Assembly: GCF_021432385.1 (NCBI RefSeq)
Contig: NZ_JAEACT010000002.1
Location: 2,469,501 to 2,533,500 of the forward strand
Length of the DNA stretch: 64,000 nucleotides
DNA from: Clostridium hydrogenum
Lineage (GTDB): Bacteria; Bacillota; Clostridia; Clostridiales; Clostridiaceae
Reading direction: 5' to 3'
Part shown: positions 1-9,248 of the stretch, in pieces
Position numbering within the stretch: the stretch's first letter is position 1
Layout: every line of letters begins with the position of its first letter
Notes under the pieces: model-generated
Told to the model about the DNA's origin: nothing
The model's database searches: none
Seen by the model: the letters and a program-made list of their open reading frames with translations, nothing else
Program-made: the position numbers and the translations under genes

Positions 1-942
1 CTTTTCATGCACAAGTTTTGTGTAACACACCGAAAATGAAGTTTCTATACCCGTCATGCCTGGTGCGCCTTTCTTCTTATCTTCTGTGGAATGGGGTGCA
101 TGATCTGTTCCTATTGCATCCACAAATCCATACTTTATTGCTTTTATTAAAGCTTCCACATCCTCTTCTTCCCTAAGTGGCGGATTTACTCTAAAATCAA
201 TTTTATCATTAAGTGCTATATGATGTGGTGTTACTTCACAAGTTATATTGTCATATCCCGCTTTTTTAGCTTCTATTATATAGCTTATAGCTTCTTTTGT
301 ACTAACATGACATACATGAAATTTGCAACCAGCTACTTTTGCAAGTTCTATATCTCTAAAGGTAGCCAAATTTTCTCCAAGCCTACTATCTACCGAAAAT
401 ATTTCTTTATCATCTTCATGATCCATCAAAACAAAATTTTTTTCTTTTGCTTTTTTCATAGCCTCAAGCATTACTTTACTGCTTTCTACACCTTTTCCAT
501 CTTCTGAAATTGCTATAACTTCATCACTTAAATCATCTAAATGTGATATATCTTTTCCTTCCATATTCCTTGTTACGCTTACCGCTTGACTTACATCTAT
601 AAGTCCTATCCTTTTAGCTTTATCCTCGACATACTTAACTGTTTCCATTGTACTGCATACTGGTTTTGTATTTGCCATTAAATTTAAAGTTGTATATCCG
701 CCTCTTACTGCTGCCCTACTTCCCGTTTCTATATCTTCTTTATAAGTGAGCCCTGGATCTCTGAAATGACTGTGCAAATCTACAAATGCAGGCATTAAAG
801 TATATCCCTGTATATCTAATACTTCTGCATTCTCCATTAGATTTTTTCCTATTTTCTCTATAATACCATTTTTTATATATACATCTCCAACGAAGTCCTT
901 TGCAAAATCAACAATTCTTGCATTTTTTATCAAAAGATCCAT
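1..942 (-). CDS. pyrC: dihydroorotase, class I (3' end beyond window)
   Basis: This is the amidohydrolase of pyrimidine synthesis that interconverts carbamoyl-aspartate and dihydroorotate. The visible N-terminal part has the metal-binding motif [10 protein letters not shown] near residue 55 and GTDHAPHS near residue 300, both hallmarks of class I dihydroorotase. The frame is open to base 1, so the C-terminus is missing only because the window ends. ATG 942 is chosen because TAGGAG lies about 9 bases upstream; an in-frame ATG four codons earlier lies too close to that site. It follows pyrI by 12 bases in one operon with pyrB, presumably under the attenuator upstream of pyrB. Confidence 0.95.
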   Translation of the reverse strand, partial: MDLLIKNARIVDFAKDFVGDVYIKNGIIEKIGKNLMENAEVLDIQGYTLMPAFVDLHSHFRDPGLTYKEDIETGSRAAVRGGYTTLNLMANTKPVCSTMETVKYVEDKAKRIGLIDVSQAVSVTRNMEGKDISHLDDLSDEVIAISEDGKGVESSKVMLEAMKKAKEKNFVLMDHEDDKEIFSVDSRLGENLATFRDIELAKVAGCKFHVCHVSTKEAISYIIEAKKAGYDNITCEVTPHHIALNDKIDFRVNPPLREEEDVEALIKAIKYGFVDAIGTDHAPHSTEDKKKGAPGMTGIETSFSVCYTKLVHEK

Positions 943-954
943 TACTCTCATCTC

Positions 955-1386
955 CTATAAATTATTTTTTTTATATATTTCATCACAATATTCGCATTTA
1001 TATTCTCCAGCTTTTTCGTCTACAAGCCTAAACTTATGCGGAATATATTTTTCTACTGATGTAATACATCTAGGATTTTTACACACAATAACATTTTCAA
1101 CCTGCTCTGGTAACTTTAATTGTATTTTTTCTTTTATTTTTTCGTCTTTTATTATATTAATTGTTATGTTTGGATCTAAAAATCCAAGTACATCTAAATT
1201 TAAATCCATAACATTTTCTATTTTTATCATATCTTTTTCTGAATTTTTTTTACTAACCGCATTCATTATAAGGGCTGTTGGAAAATCCGCTTCATCTAAC
1301 TTAAGATATTTATATATTCTTATACCATGTCCTGGCTTTATATGATCTATTACTATTCCGTTTTTTATACTATTAATTGTAAGCAT
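955..1386 (-). CDS. pyrI: aspartate carbamoyltransferase regulatory subunit
   Basis: The 143-residue protein matches the size and layout of PyrI: an N-terminal nucleotide-binding domain (from [16 protein letters not shown]) and a C-terminal zinc domain with four cysteines as CKNPRC and CEYC, which holds the contact to the catalytic chain. In enterobacteria PyrI gives allosteric control of ATCase by CTP and ATP. Here it sits one base after pyrB, so translation is probably coupled and a class B-like holoenzyme is expected. Nothing is truncated. Confidence 0.96.
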   Translation of the reverse strand: MLTINSIKNGIVIDHIKPGHGIRIYKYLKLDEADFPTALIMNAVSKKNSEKDMIKIENVMDLNLDVLGFLDPNITINIIKDEKIKEKIQLKLPEQVENVIVCKNPRCITSVEKYIPHKFRLVDEKAGEYKCEYCDEIYKKNNL

Positions 1387-1387
1387 A

Positions 1388-2311
1388 TTAGCACACCCCC
1401 ATTAACTTAGCCATCAAGGCCATTCTAACATACATTCCATATTGTGCTTGCTTAAAATAGCATGCTCTTTTATCATTATCAACATCATAAGCTATTTCAT
1501 TTACTCTTGGAAGTGGATGAAGTATTATCATATCATCTTTAGCCATTGAAAGCTTATTTTTGTCAATTATATAGCTGTCTTTAAGTCTTATATAATCCTC
1601 TTCATTGAAAAATCTTTCCTTTTGAACTCTTGTCATATATAAAACATCAAGTTTATCAATTACATCTTCAATTCTCTTAACTTCCTCATATTCGATATTA
1701 TTCTTCTCAAGAATTTCTTTTTTAATGTATTCTGGTATTTTTAATTCATCTGGTGATATTAAAATTATTTTATTATTTTTATATCTTGACATAGCTTTGA
1801 TAAGTGAATGAACGGTTCTTCCAAATTTTAAATCTCCACACATACCTATTGTCATATTTGAAAGTTTTCCTTTTATAGTTTTCATTGTCAAAAGATCTGT
1901 AAGCGTTTGAGTTGGGTGTTGATGTCCACCATCACCTGCATTTATGACAGGAATTTTAGAATACATTGATGCAACCTTAGGCGCTCCCTCTTTTGGATGC
2001 CTCATAGCTACAATATCTGCATAACATGAAACGATTCTTATTGTATCGGCAATAGTTTCTCCCTTAGATACTGAAGTTGAATTTGGCTCAGAAAAGCCTA
2101 AAACTTCACCACCAAGTCTAAGCATTGCCCCTTCAAAACTAAGTCTTGTTCTTGTACTTGGTTCATAGAAAAGTGTTGCTAAAATTTTTCCTTCTGCAAC
2201 ATGACTATACTCCTTAGGATTTTCTATTATCTTCTCAGCAAGTTCAAAAATTTCTTCTAATTCCTCTTTAGTAAAATCCATTGGGTCTATTAAACTTCTT
2301 CCTTTTAACAT
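1388..2311 (-). CDS. pyrB: aspartate carbamoyltransferase catalytic subunit
   Basis: This 307-residue enzyme joins carbamoyl phosphate and aspartate in the first committed step of pyrimidine synthesis. It has the carbamoyl-phosphate loop FYEPSTRTR (residues 48-56), the [10 protein letters not shown] motif (125-134) and HPLPRV near residue 263, so both domains look intact. Length is normal for PyrB. It is the first gene of pyrB-pyrI-pyrC, with an AGGAGGATTAATT leader just before ATG 2311 and a PyrR-type attenuator upstream. Confidence 0.97.
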   Translation of the reverse strand: MLKGRSLIDPMDFTKEELEEIFELAEKIIENPKEYSHVAEGKILATLFYEPSTRTRLSFEGAMLRLGGEVLGFSEPNSTSVSKGETIADTIRIVSCYADIVAMRHPKEGAPKVASMYSKIPVINAGDGGHQHPTQTLTDLLTMKTIKGKLSNMTIGMCGDLKFGRTVHSLIKAMSRYKNNKIILISPDELKIPEYIKKEILEKNNIEYEEVKRIEDVIDKLDVLYMTRVQKERFFNEEDYIRLKDSYIIDKNKLSMAKDDMIILHPLPRVNEIAYDVDNDKRACYFKQAQYGMYVRMALMAKLMGVC

Positions 2312-2387
2312 AATTAATCCTCCTTCTTAGTTTCGCTGAACTAAATTTAAAGGTATTCTATGGAAACTAATTTTAATTTTTTCTTTA

Positions 2388-2490
2388 TAAAATAAAAACC
2401 TTCCATTTTACAGGAAGGTATAATGTGCCACTATAGATTATCTCTATATACCTTCCTAGCCTCACAGGACCAGTATTAAAGGTCTTAAAT
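2388..2490 (-). promoter_or_regulatory. PyrR-type RNA attenuator of the pyr operon
   Basis: On the minus strand the leader carries GTCCTGTGAGGCTAGGAAGG (around 2450-2472), which resembles the PyrR-binding loop of Bacillus pyr leaders. It is followed by an ACCTTCC/GGAAGGT hairpin (2398-2421) and a T-rich run (2388-2397), a standard terminator. The AGGAAGGTATA segment of the first element can pair with TATACCTTCC of the terminator, giving a mutually exclusive antiterminator. Expected behaviour from the family: PyrR with UMP/UTP favours termination. No pyrR gene lies in the window. Confidence 0.85.
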
Positions 2491-2501
2491 ATTCTTAGTT
2501 T

Positions 2502-2530
2502 ATACTAACACCTTAAAGTTGCCTTGTCAA
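2502..2530 (-). promoter_or_regulatory. sigma-A promoter of pyrBIC
   Basis: Minus strand TTGACA (2530-2525), a 17-base spacer, and TAGTAT (2507-2502). This places the start near 2495, just upstream of the PyrR-binding element. Confidence 0.85.
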
Positions 2531-2637
2531 TACGCAAGTATTATTACATCAAAATTTGTTTGATTTAATTATCATAGATAGATAACTTGGAACATAAAAA
2601 TTGCAAATTCCAAGCTTATCCTGACAGCAATGTTTTT

Positions 2638-2921
2638 CAATTCACAGTTCACGATGCACAATTCACAATGAAGGAGGATTTTCCTCCGCTTTGCTGCTGA
2701 AAATCTTAAAACTTATTTTTTTATTGCTTACGCGATAGCACCATTTATGGTGCTAAGCGGAGCTTATAATTTAAGATTTGCCTGACGAAAGTTTATTAAT
2801 ATACAAAGTTTTATTTCACTACTATTGAAAGTACTTATACTAAGTTAAAGAACCTACATTGGCTTTACGCCCAAACCCCTAGTATGTGTAGCCTTCATTG
2901 TGCATTGTGAATTGTGAATTG
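2638..2921. repeat. family C dispersed element, complete copy
   Basis: The ends are inverted copies built from short direct repeats: CAATTCACAGTTCACGATG... at the left and ...CATTGTGAATTGTGAATTG at the right. The interior has AAATCTTAAAACTTATT, an imperfect hairpin around GCACCATTTATGGTGC, and TTTAAGATTTGCCTGACG. Related interiors occur at 10573-10764 and 15478-15637. No open reading frame of note is inside. Together with the family A copy it fills the gap between the pyr promoter and the DedA gene. Confidence 0.7.
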
Positions 2922-3009
2922 AAAATATTAACATTAAGTAAATCCCTATTATTTCTAAGGTTAAATTTTAGATTTTATGATATAATCGCATTAGAGATAA
3001 ACGCAATTA

Positions 3010-3111
3010 TAGATAAACCTGTTCAACTACCAAAATCAATTTGCATCATAGTTCCTAGAAGATGGCATTTTGATACAAATTAATTTTGAAGTTTCAAGTG
3101 GTTTATCTTTA
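3010..3111. repeat. family A element (~104 bp, inverted ends)
   Basis: The copy runs from TATAGATAAACC to GGTTTATCTTTA, so its ends are inverted repeats, with a central imperfect hairpin of the form TTTGCATCAT...AAGATGGCATTTTGATACAAA. Other copies are at 9131, 14292, 33111 and 61830, with shorter pieces at 12545, 15638 and 28844. It looks like a MITE-type non-coding element flanked by TA. Confidence 0.75.
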
Positions 3112-3142
3112 AATCAAAGTACTAATGAAAGTAGGGATAATT

Positions 3143-3769
3143 TTGGTCGAAAAACTTATAGACATAGTAATTCTTATACTCGGTAAATTAGGTTATGCAG
3201 GAGTTTTTTTTGGAATGTTTTTTGAAAGTGCTTGTATTCCTATCCCCAGCGAAGCAATCCTACCTTTCGGTGGATATCTAAGTTCTTCCGCAGCACCAGC
3301 AAACCAAAAATTAAATTTAATATTTATGATACTAGTTGGAACCATAGGTGGTATATTAGGTTCAATAGTAACTTACGAAATAGGTGCTAGAGGCGGCAGA
3401 CCTCTTGTAGAAAAATACGCTAGCAAGCTTCATTTATCTAAAGAAAAAATAGCTAAAAGCGATGCTGTTTTCGCAAAATATGGAGATAAAATAGTTTTCT
3501 TTTCAAGACTTTTACCTATAATAAGAACCTTCATATCTCTTCCAGCTGGAATTGCAAAAATGGATTTTACTAAATTTGTAGTATATACATCTTTAGGTTC
3601 TGCTCTTTGGAGTGTGGTTTTAGGATATGTTGGATATGTAATGGGAAAAAATTGGGGGGCTATTCGTCCACTTTTCCACATAGCAGATTACATAGTAGCT
3701 GGTGTTATAGTATTATTTATAGCATATAAAATATTTAAGAAGTTAAAAAGCCCTAAAAAAGCAGCTTAA
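3143..3769 (+). CDS. DedA family integral membrane protein
   Basis: A DedA/SNARE-associated membrane protein of about 208 residues. The N-terminal stretch GVFFGMFFESACIPIPSEAI is the family signature (membrane re-entrant loop with acidic and proline residues), and FFSRLLPIIRTFISLPAG near residue 125 is the second conserved amphipathic motif with the key arginines. Three or four further hydrophobic segments follow and the tail is lysine-rich. DedA proteins are proposed lipid carriers/scramblases needed for envelope homeostasis. TTG 3143 is preferred, preceded by GTAGGG; ATG 3125 is an alternative but has no ribosome site because the family A element ends just before it. Confidence 0.85.
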   Translation: MVEKLIDIVILILGKLGYAGVFFGMFFESACIPIPSEAILPFGGYLSSSAAPANQKLNLIFMILVGTIGGILGSIVTYEIGARGGRPLVEKYASKLHLSKEKIAKSDAVFAKYGDKIVFFSRLLPIIRTFISLPAGIAKMDFTKFVVYTSLGSALWSVVLGYVGYVMGKNWGAIRPLFHIADYIVAGVIVLFIAYKIFKKLKSPKKAA

Positions 3770-3775
3770 TTTTAT

Positions 3776-3826
3776 AAAATGCACAATTGCAGTATACTAT
3801 ACCGTTTACTGCAATTGTGCATTTTA
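3776..3826. terminator. bidirectional terminator
   Basis: Long inverted repeat AAAATGCACAATTGCAGTA ... TACTGCAATTGTGCATTTTA between the convergent DedA gene and the flavodoxin-like gene, flanked by A and T runs on both sides. Confidence 0.8.
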
Positions 3827-3866
3827 ACAATGTTATAATCAATCAAATATAAAAGTATATTTATGA

Positions 3867-4790
3867 TTAAAATATCATTACTTGTTTTGCCTCGTATCCT
3901 TCTTTTTTTATATCAGCAGATAAAAAAGTTGCTCTATATAAGTCTATTTTTATTACATTCATAAGCATATTAAGTTTCTTTATATTTTTAGGATCCAATT
4001 TTTTCAGCTTAATTATTTCATCATATTCATAATCATTATAATCTATAATAGTTGCTATGCCGCTCAACTGTAAGCCTTCTAAATTAGCAAATCCTGAATA
4101 GTTTTCATAAACCGCAATACTTACATTATCATTTCGTAATAAATTAATAAATTTTCTGCCACCCTCAGTAATAATATATATCTTTCCATTTTCATAAATG
4201 TATTCTATTGGCGTACCTATAACCATATCATTACTTGCGGTACAAAGGGTACATGTACTATGAAGGTTCAAAAACTCCTCTACTTTATTTTTTAAAAGTT
4301 CTTTTGGATATTTTTTTATGTCATCTTCCATTATGCTTCTTATATCAGCTGCATATTTAATAAAATGCTCCTTTAATTCCATTAACTTATATCCATACTC
4401 TTTAGGTTTATTGTTAAATTTCTTAATTTTCAATTCATCTTTATCAAAATAGAAACAATCTTCATATATTAAATTTTTATCTAATAGCTTATGAATTTCT
4501 TTGATACATAAAGATATATGGATTTTACTATCATGAGCATTATAAAATAAAACTGTTTTCTTTTCTTTTAACCAGCCTATATTGTTATATATAAACTCCA
4601 AAATTTGAGAACTGCATTTATTTTCACTTAAGACAAAACAAATATAATCAAATTTGCTATACTGCTCTTTAAATTCAGCAGTTTTACAATACCTTGAAGG
4701 TCCTGTGATAAGAGCAATATCCTTAACAGCGCCTTCAATTAATTTATTATCAGCTTCATAAATATATAATATACTCTTAATAATGACCAT
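3867..4790 (-). CDS. two-domain protein with C-terminal pyridoxamine-phosphate-oxidase-like flavin domain
   Basis: The 307-residue protein is not a recognised named enzyme. Residues about 1-130 alternate strands and helices and could be a degenerate flavodoxin-like half. Residues about 160-307 look like a PNPOx-like FMN-binding split barrel: HSTCTLCTASNDMVIGTPIE, then a strand pattern ending in YRATFLSADI. Such domains usually bind FMN or F420 in small redox proteins. It starts 4 bases after the ferredoxin/flavodoxin gene upstream, so the two probably form one redox unit. The substrate is unknown. Confidence 0.6.
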   Translation of the reverse strand: MVIIKSILYIYEADNKLIEGAVKDIALITGPSRYCKTAEFKEQYSKFDYICFVLSENKCSSQILEFIYNNIGWLKEKKTVLFYNAHDSKIHISLCIKEIHKLLDKNLIYEDCFYFDKDELKIKKFNNKPKEYGYKLMELKEHFIKYAADIRSIMEDDIKKYPKELLKNKVEEFLNLHSTCTLCTASNDMVIGTPIEYIYENGKIYIITEGGRKFINLLRNDNVSIAVYENYSGFANLEGLQLSGIATIIDYNDYEYDEIIKLKKLDPKNIKKLNMLMNVIKIDLYRATFLSADIKKEGYEAKQVMIF

Positions 4791-4794
4791 CCCC

Positions 4795-5547
4795 TTAAAG
4801 TTTTAACTGCTTAAAATGTTTTCCTTGATATTTAAAAGCATTAACTGGGCACTTTTGTACACATCTTTGGCAAGCTATACACTTATCAGCAAAGGATATC
4901 TTTTCATCAAATTTTATGTTTCCTACTGGACATTCCCTTTCACACTTCTTGCACTTTACGCACACTTCTTCATCAATTGTAAGATTCTTTTTTGCAAATT
5001 TATTTAGGGTTGGCATATATATTTTATATACAAGCTTACACAATTCTGTAACGTAAAGAGATTCTTTTTCTATATATACTTCATCTTTCAAGAAGCTTTC
5101 CACCATATTGCTAACCTCTAGTGGCACTTCACTTAAAATTTCTTTCTTTTTTTCTTCAGTAGTTGCTTTAAACTTACCCAAATAGTAATTATTAGGCATT
5201 GAAATTGATTTCATATATACTATATTGTAGCCTTTTCTTTCTAGCATCTTACTAACTTGTCTTCCACCATATCCAAGAGCCGAGGCTTGAGTTGATAGTA
5301 GAATGCATCTCTTATTATCAACTTCTGGTGCCTTAGATGATAACCAATCAGTAAATATTTTAGCGAAAACCTCAACATGAATTGGAGATGCGAAAATATA
5401 AAAATCGTATTCATCTTTTAATTCTTCATTATTCTCTACATTAAATAATTCACATTCAATATTTCTTTTTTCAAACTCATTTGCAATAAACTTTACTAAA
5501 TATTCCGTATTACCTGTCCCAGAAAAAAATGCTATTAGTCCTTTCAA
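4795..5547 (-). CDS. EFR1-type flavodoxin-ferredoxin fusion
   Basis: The N-terminal half is a flavodoxin fold with the FMN phosphate loop FFSGTGNTEYL near residue 10. The C-terminal quarter carries two [4Fe-4S] motifs, CVKCKKCERECP and CIACQRCVQKCP, as in bacterial 2[4Fe-4S] ferredoxins. This arrangement matches proteins annotated as EFR1 family ferrodoxin in clostridia, with a likely role in intracellular electron transfer. TTG 5547 is preferred as start because AGAGGTGAT lies 6 bases upstream; the GTG three codons earlier overlaps that site. It is followed after 4 bases by the PNPOx-like gene. Confidence 0.85.
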   Translation of the reverse strand: MKGLIAFFSGTGNTEYLVKFIANEFEKRNIECELFNVENNEELKDEYDFYIFASPIHVEVFAKIFTDWLSSKAPEVDNKRCILLSTQASALGYGGRQVSKMLERKGYNIVYMKSISMPNNYYLGKFKATTEEKKKEILSEVPLEVSNMVESFLKDEVYIEKESLYVTELCKLVYKIYMPTLNKFAKKNLTIDEEVCVKCKKCERECPVGNIKFDEKISFADKCIACQRCVQKCPVNAFKYQGKHFKQLKL

Positions 5548-5621
5548 AAATATCACCTCTATATATTTATATATTATAAATCATATGATAATACATTTTA
5601 TTACAATTATCTATAGAAAAA

Positions 5622-5639
5622 GGCTATGTTTTAAATAAG
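5622..5639. repeat. half copy of the family B hairpin
   Basis: GGCTATGTTTTAAATAAG, the left arm of the hairpin seen complete at 7996-8044, 18725-18774 and 37906-37956. Confidence 0.5.
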
Positions 5640-5649
5640 GCATCTTAAA

Positions 5650-5695
5650 GAAAATAAAAGGATTTTCCCAATTTAGGAAAATCCTTTTATTTTTT
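5650..5695 (-). terminator. terminator of glnN
   Basis: Hairpin AAAAGGATTTTCC / GGAAAATCCTTTT with a T-rich tail directly after the glnN stop on the minus strand; the A-rich other side could also stop plus-strand transcripts. Confidence 0.8.
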
Positions 5696-5702
5696 ATAAC
5701 TA

Positions 5703-7793
5703 TTATACGTTAAATAATAAATCTGAGTAAGTTGGGAATGGCCATGCTTCTTTTCCAACTATTACTTCAAGTTTATCAGCAACTTCCCTTAATGCACTCA
5801 TTTTTTCGAAAACATCGAATTTATATGCATAAGCTTGATCATAAGCATCTGCTTTAGCTGCTGCTTCTGCTGTTGAAGCTTTAAGTGCAGCTATGTTCTT
5901 ACTAAGAGCAGCTGTAAGTGAAGAAATTTCAGTTACAAGTTCAGTTTGTGCAGATACATCTGCAGTAGCTACTGCTGCTTTTATAGTGTTTATTGATGCT
6001 GCTATATCAGTTGCATATTTTATTACAGCTGGAAGTATTTTCTTTGAAGCCATATCTACCATTGTAAGTGCTTCAATATTTATAATCTTTGAATAATTTT
6101 CAAGTGAAATTTCATAACGTGATTCCATTTCAATCTTGCTCATTACTCCAAGTTTTTCCATAAGAGCTATATTCTTTTCACTTATAAGTGCTTTTGTAGC
6201 TTCTACAGTAGTCTTTACATTTGGAAGACCTCTCTTTTCAGCTTCAACAACCCATTCATCTGAGTATCCGTTTCCGTTAAATACAACTTTTCTGTTTTCT
6301 TTAACGAACTCAGTAATTATTTTTGAAACTTCTGCATCTACATCTGATGCACCTTCAAGTCTAGCAGCTACTTCTGATAAAATTTCAGCAACTATTGAAT
6401 TTAGCATGCAATTAACAGTTGAAACTGGTGCTGATGATGGTGGCATTCTAAATTCAAATTTATTTCCTGTAAATGCAAATGGTGATGTTCTATTTCTATC
6501 AGTTGCATCTTTTGTAACAACAGGTATTGTTGTAATTCCTAAATCAAGTTTGCTTCCAGTCTTTGATCCTGTTAAAGCACCCTTTTCAATTTGCTCTAAT
6601 ACATCTTCAAGCTGTTCTCCTACGAATATTGATATTATTGCTGGAGGAGCTTCGTTTGCACCTAAACGGTGATCATTTCCTGCATTAGCAGCTGAATATC
6701 TAAGTAAATCAGAATATTCATTTACTGCTTTTATTACAGCACTGAAGAATAATAAGAATTGTTTGTTGTCATGTGGAGCATCTGTTGGATCTAATAAGTT
6801 AATTCCATCATCTGTAGCCATTGACCAGTTGTTGTGTTTTCCGGAACCATTAACACCTGCAAATGGTTTTTCATGAAGTAAGCAAACAAGATCATGCTTT
6901 AATGCAACTTTCTTTAATGTTTCCATAACAAGTTGGTTATTATCTGCTGCTAAATTAGCATCTGAAAATATAGTTGCTAATTCGTGTTGTGCAGGAGCAA
7001 CTTCATTATGCTTTGTTTTAGCAGTAATTCCAAGTTTCCAAAGTTCTTCATCAACTTCGCTCATGAAAGCTGCTACTCTATCTTTTATAACTCCAAAATA
7101 ATGATCTTCGAGTTCTTGTCCCTTTGGAGGCATTGCACCAAATAATGTTCTTCCTGTGAATATTAAATCTTCTCTTTCATCATAAGTCTTCTTATCAACT
7201 ATGAAATATTCTTGTTCAGGTCCAACAGTTGTTAAAACTCTTTTTGAAGTTGTATTTCCAATTGCTTTTAATACACGCATTGCTTCTTTTGATAAAACTT
7301 CGCTTGAACGTAAAAGTGGAGCTTTCTTATCTAAAGTTTCACCAGTATATGAGCAAAATACAGTTGGTATGCAAAGAGTATTATTCTTTATAAATGCTGG
7401 TGAAGTAGCATCCCATATAGTATATCCTCTTGCTGCACAAGTTTGTCTAAGGCCACCTGAAGGGAATGATGATGCGTCAGGTTCTCCTTTTAATAATTCC
7501 TTACCTGAAAATTTAAGAATAGTTTTTCCTTCAGTTGGAAGTGAAACAAAAGCGTCGTGCTTTTCAGCAGTTGTTTCTGTTAATGGTTGGAACCAATGTG
7601 TGTAATGAGTAACCCCTTGTTCAACTGCCCAATCCTTCATTGCATTTGCAACTTCATCTGCAACTGATACGTCAAGTGGAGAACCCTTCTCTATAGTATT
7701 CTTTAAAGCCTTAAAAGCTGGCTTTGTAAGACGTTCCTTCATAACTGATTCATTAAATACACTAGATCCAAAAACCTTATCTAACTTCTTCAT
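5703..7793 (-). CDS. glnN: glutamine synthetase type III
   Basis: Forms glutamine from glutamate, ammonia and ATP in the cytosol. The 696-residue length and start (MKKLDKVFGSSVFNE) are those of GSIII, not the ~445-residue GSI. GSIII marks are present: THWFQPLTE, KFSGKELLKGEPDASSFPSG, VGPEQEYF for the metal/glutamate site, NGSGKHNNWS for ATP binding and LGANEAPPAI. It has its own terminator and a good ribosome site (AAGGGG). The PII-like gene and the amino-acid permease lie 1.5-5 kb away on the same strand, which suggests a nitrogen-related neighbourhood, but no shared promoter is seen. Confidence 0.97.
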   Translation of the reverse strand: MKKLDKVFGSSVFNESVMKERLTKPAFKALKNTIEKGSPLDVSVADEVANAMKDWAVEQGVTHYTHWFQPLTETTAEKHDAFVSLPTEGKTILKFSGKELLKGEPDASSFPSGGLRQTCAARGYTIWDATSPAFIKNNTLCIPTVFCSYTGETLDKKAPLLRSSEVLSKEAMRVLKAIGNTTSKRVLTTVGPEQEYFIVDKKTYDEREDLIFTGRTLFGAMPPKGQELEDHYFGVIKDRVAAFMSEVDEELWKLGITAKTKHNEVAPAQHELATIFSDANLAADNNQLVMETLKKVALKHDLVCLLHEKPFAGVNGSGKHNNWSMATDDGINLLDPTDAPHDNKQFLLFFSAVIKAVNEYSDLLRYSAANAGNDHRLGANEAPPAIISIFVGEQLEDVLEQIEKGALTGSKTGSKLDLGITTIPVVTKDATDRNRTSPFAFTGNKFEFRMPPSSAPVSTVNCMLNSIVAEILSEVAARLEGASDVDAEVSKIITEFVKENRKVVFNGNGYSDEWVVEAEKRGLPNVKTTVEATKALISEKNIALMEKLGVMSKIEMESRYEISLENYSKIINIEALTMVDMASKKILPAVIKYATDIAASINTIKAAVATADVSAQTELVTEISSLTAALSKNIAALKASTAEAAAKADAYDQAYAYKFDVFEKMSALREVADKLEVIVGKEAWPFPTYSDLLFNV

Positions 7794-7995
7794 TATTTAT
7801 CCCCTTTCAAAATACAATATTTCAAAATTTAGTATATATTTAATATAATAGTTTAATCGCTTCAATACCTATACTATAATATAATTATCAATAAATTGCA
7901 ATATAAAATATTTAATTTTTAATATTTGTCCTATTTTTTTTTAATATTATTATAAAAAAGCAAATTATTATAATTTTCATTATTTTAAAACAAAT

Positions 7996-8044
7996 GGCCA
8001 TGTTTTAAATAAGCATAAAAAACAGCCCTATTTAAAACATAGCC
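7996..8044 (-). repeat. family B hairpin element, terminator-like
   Basis: Inverted repeat GGCCATGTTTTAAATAAG ... CTATTTAAAACATAGCC between the kinase gene and glnN. It lies 33 bases after the kinase stop and could end that transcript. The same hairpin recurs at 18725 and 37906. Confidence 0.65.
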
Positions 8045-8077
8045 AAATAAACAAAAAATTGCAAAGCAACTCCATAT

Positions 8078-9043
8078 CTACTTTTTGTAAATTAATATTA
8101 AAACCATAAATATAATTATAATTATTATAGCTATAGTAAGAATTATCCACTTGCTTTTCTTAGTAGTCGCAACTGAAACTAAAGGAGGATCATTTTTTTC
8201 AATCCAACTTAAATCAACTTTATCTGGATTCCTTAAATCGTAAGCCATTTCTTTAGCAGAATCATACCTTTCTTCTTTTCTCCTTCTTAAAGATCTTTTT
8301 ATTGCTGACCACATCCCCACTTTAACATCTTTTCTAATATCAGTAAGTGGTTTAATGTCTGCTGTCATATGCTGATACATTGTAGTCAATGGATTATCTC
8401 CAGTAAAAGGTGGGCTACCCGCCAGCATATGATATAAAACACAGCCTACAGAATATATATCGCTTTTAGCACCGCCTCTTTCACCTTTTATTTGCTCTGG
8501 AGACATATATTCCGGCGTGCCCATAAGCCCTGAAAAACCTCTATACGTTACTCTTGGTGCACCTTGCACACTTGCAATTCCAAAATCTATTATTTTCAGA
8601 TGACCATCTGCTCCAAGCATTAGGTTCTCAGGTTTTATATCCCTATGAAAAACTCCATGTTCATGACAGTACTGTAGTGTATCTAATAAATTAGCTATTA
8701 ACTCTATAGCTTCATCAACTTGGAATTTTCCCTTTTTATTTATTATATTATCTAATGATTCTCCATCAACATACTTTATTACTAAATAAGGAGGAGTTCC
8801 TTCTGAATAAGCTATTGCAATTGGCAAATCAGGGTGTGACATCAATTTACCAATAGATATTTCTCTTTTAAATCTTTCGTACACCGCTGGATCTCCTAAT
8901 TGAGTTACATCCGGAAATTTAAGTACTACTTTTTCATTTGTCTCCAAATCACAGCACAAATATGTGCTTGCAAATCCACCTTTGCCTAAAAATTTTATAA
9001 TTTTATATCTTTGATCATAAACAGTGCCAACTTCATCTATCAT
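8078..9043 (-). CDS. tail-anchored Ser/Thr protein kinase
   Basis: Hanks-type kinase of about 321 residues with the glycine loop LGKGGFASTY, the ATP lysine in VVLKF, the catalytic loop HRDIKPENLML, DFG and GTPEYMSPEQ. After the kinase domain comes a short linker and one C-terminal membrane helix of Ile/Leu ending in LIYKK. There are no extracellular PASTA repeats, so it is not a PrkC/Stk-type wall sensor: the catalytic domain faces the cytosol and nothing is outside. ATG 9043 is chosen because GGGAGGG precedes it; an upstream ATG (9097) lacks a site. A PII-like gene and a PP2C gene precede it on the same strand, so it may phosphorylate a partner antagonised by that phosphatase. Confidence 0.9.
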   Translation of the reverse strand: MIDEVGTVYDQRYKIIKFLGKGGFASTYLCCDLETNEKVVLKFPDVTQLGDPAVYERFKREISIGKLMSHPDLPIAIAYSEGTPPYLVIKYVDGESLDNIINKKGKFQVDEAIELIANLLDTLQYCHEHGVFHRDIKPENLMLGADGHLKIIDFGIASVQGAPRVTYRGFSGLMGTPEYMSPEQIKGERGGAKSDIYSVGCVLYHMLAGSPPFTGDNPLTTMYQHMTADIKPLTDIRKDVKVGMWSAIKRSLRRRKEERYDSAKEMAYDLRNPDKVDLSWIEKNDPPLVSVATTKKSKWIILTIAIIIIIIFMVLILIYKK

Positions 9044-9130
9044 ATATACCCTCCCTTCACGTTGTCTAGGAAAAATGGATTGTCGTGAAGCAACCAAATT
9101 TTAGCAACTAATTTCTTAGTTTCAAGGTAC

Positions 9131-9234
9131 TAAAGATAAACCACTTGAAACTTTAAAATTAATTTGTATCAAAATGCCATCTTCTGGGCATTATGATGCA
9201 AATTGATTTTAATAGTTGAAATGGTTTATCTATA
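9131..9234. repeat. family A element
   Basis: Inverted ends TAAAGATAAACC / GGTTTATCTATA and the internal hairpin TTTGTATCAAAATGCCATCTT ... GGGCATTATGATGCAAA. It sits between the PII-like gene and the kinase gene, in the opposite orientation to the copy at 3010. Confidence 0.75.
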
Positions 9235-9248
9235 ATAACACAGTAGAA

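Noticed and set aside
2898..3083. 61-codon plus-strand frame before the DedA gene
   Set aside because: It is made of family C and family A repeat sequence.
6136..6672. 178-codon frame antisense to glnN
   Set aside because: Shadow of glnN; low-complexity Ser/Thr/Ile composition.
8078..9043. PrkC-type wall-sensing kinase
   Set aside because: There are no PASTA repeats; the chain ends right after the membrane helix.
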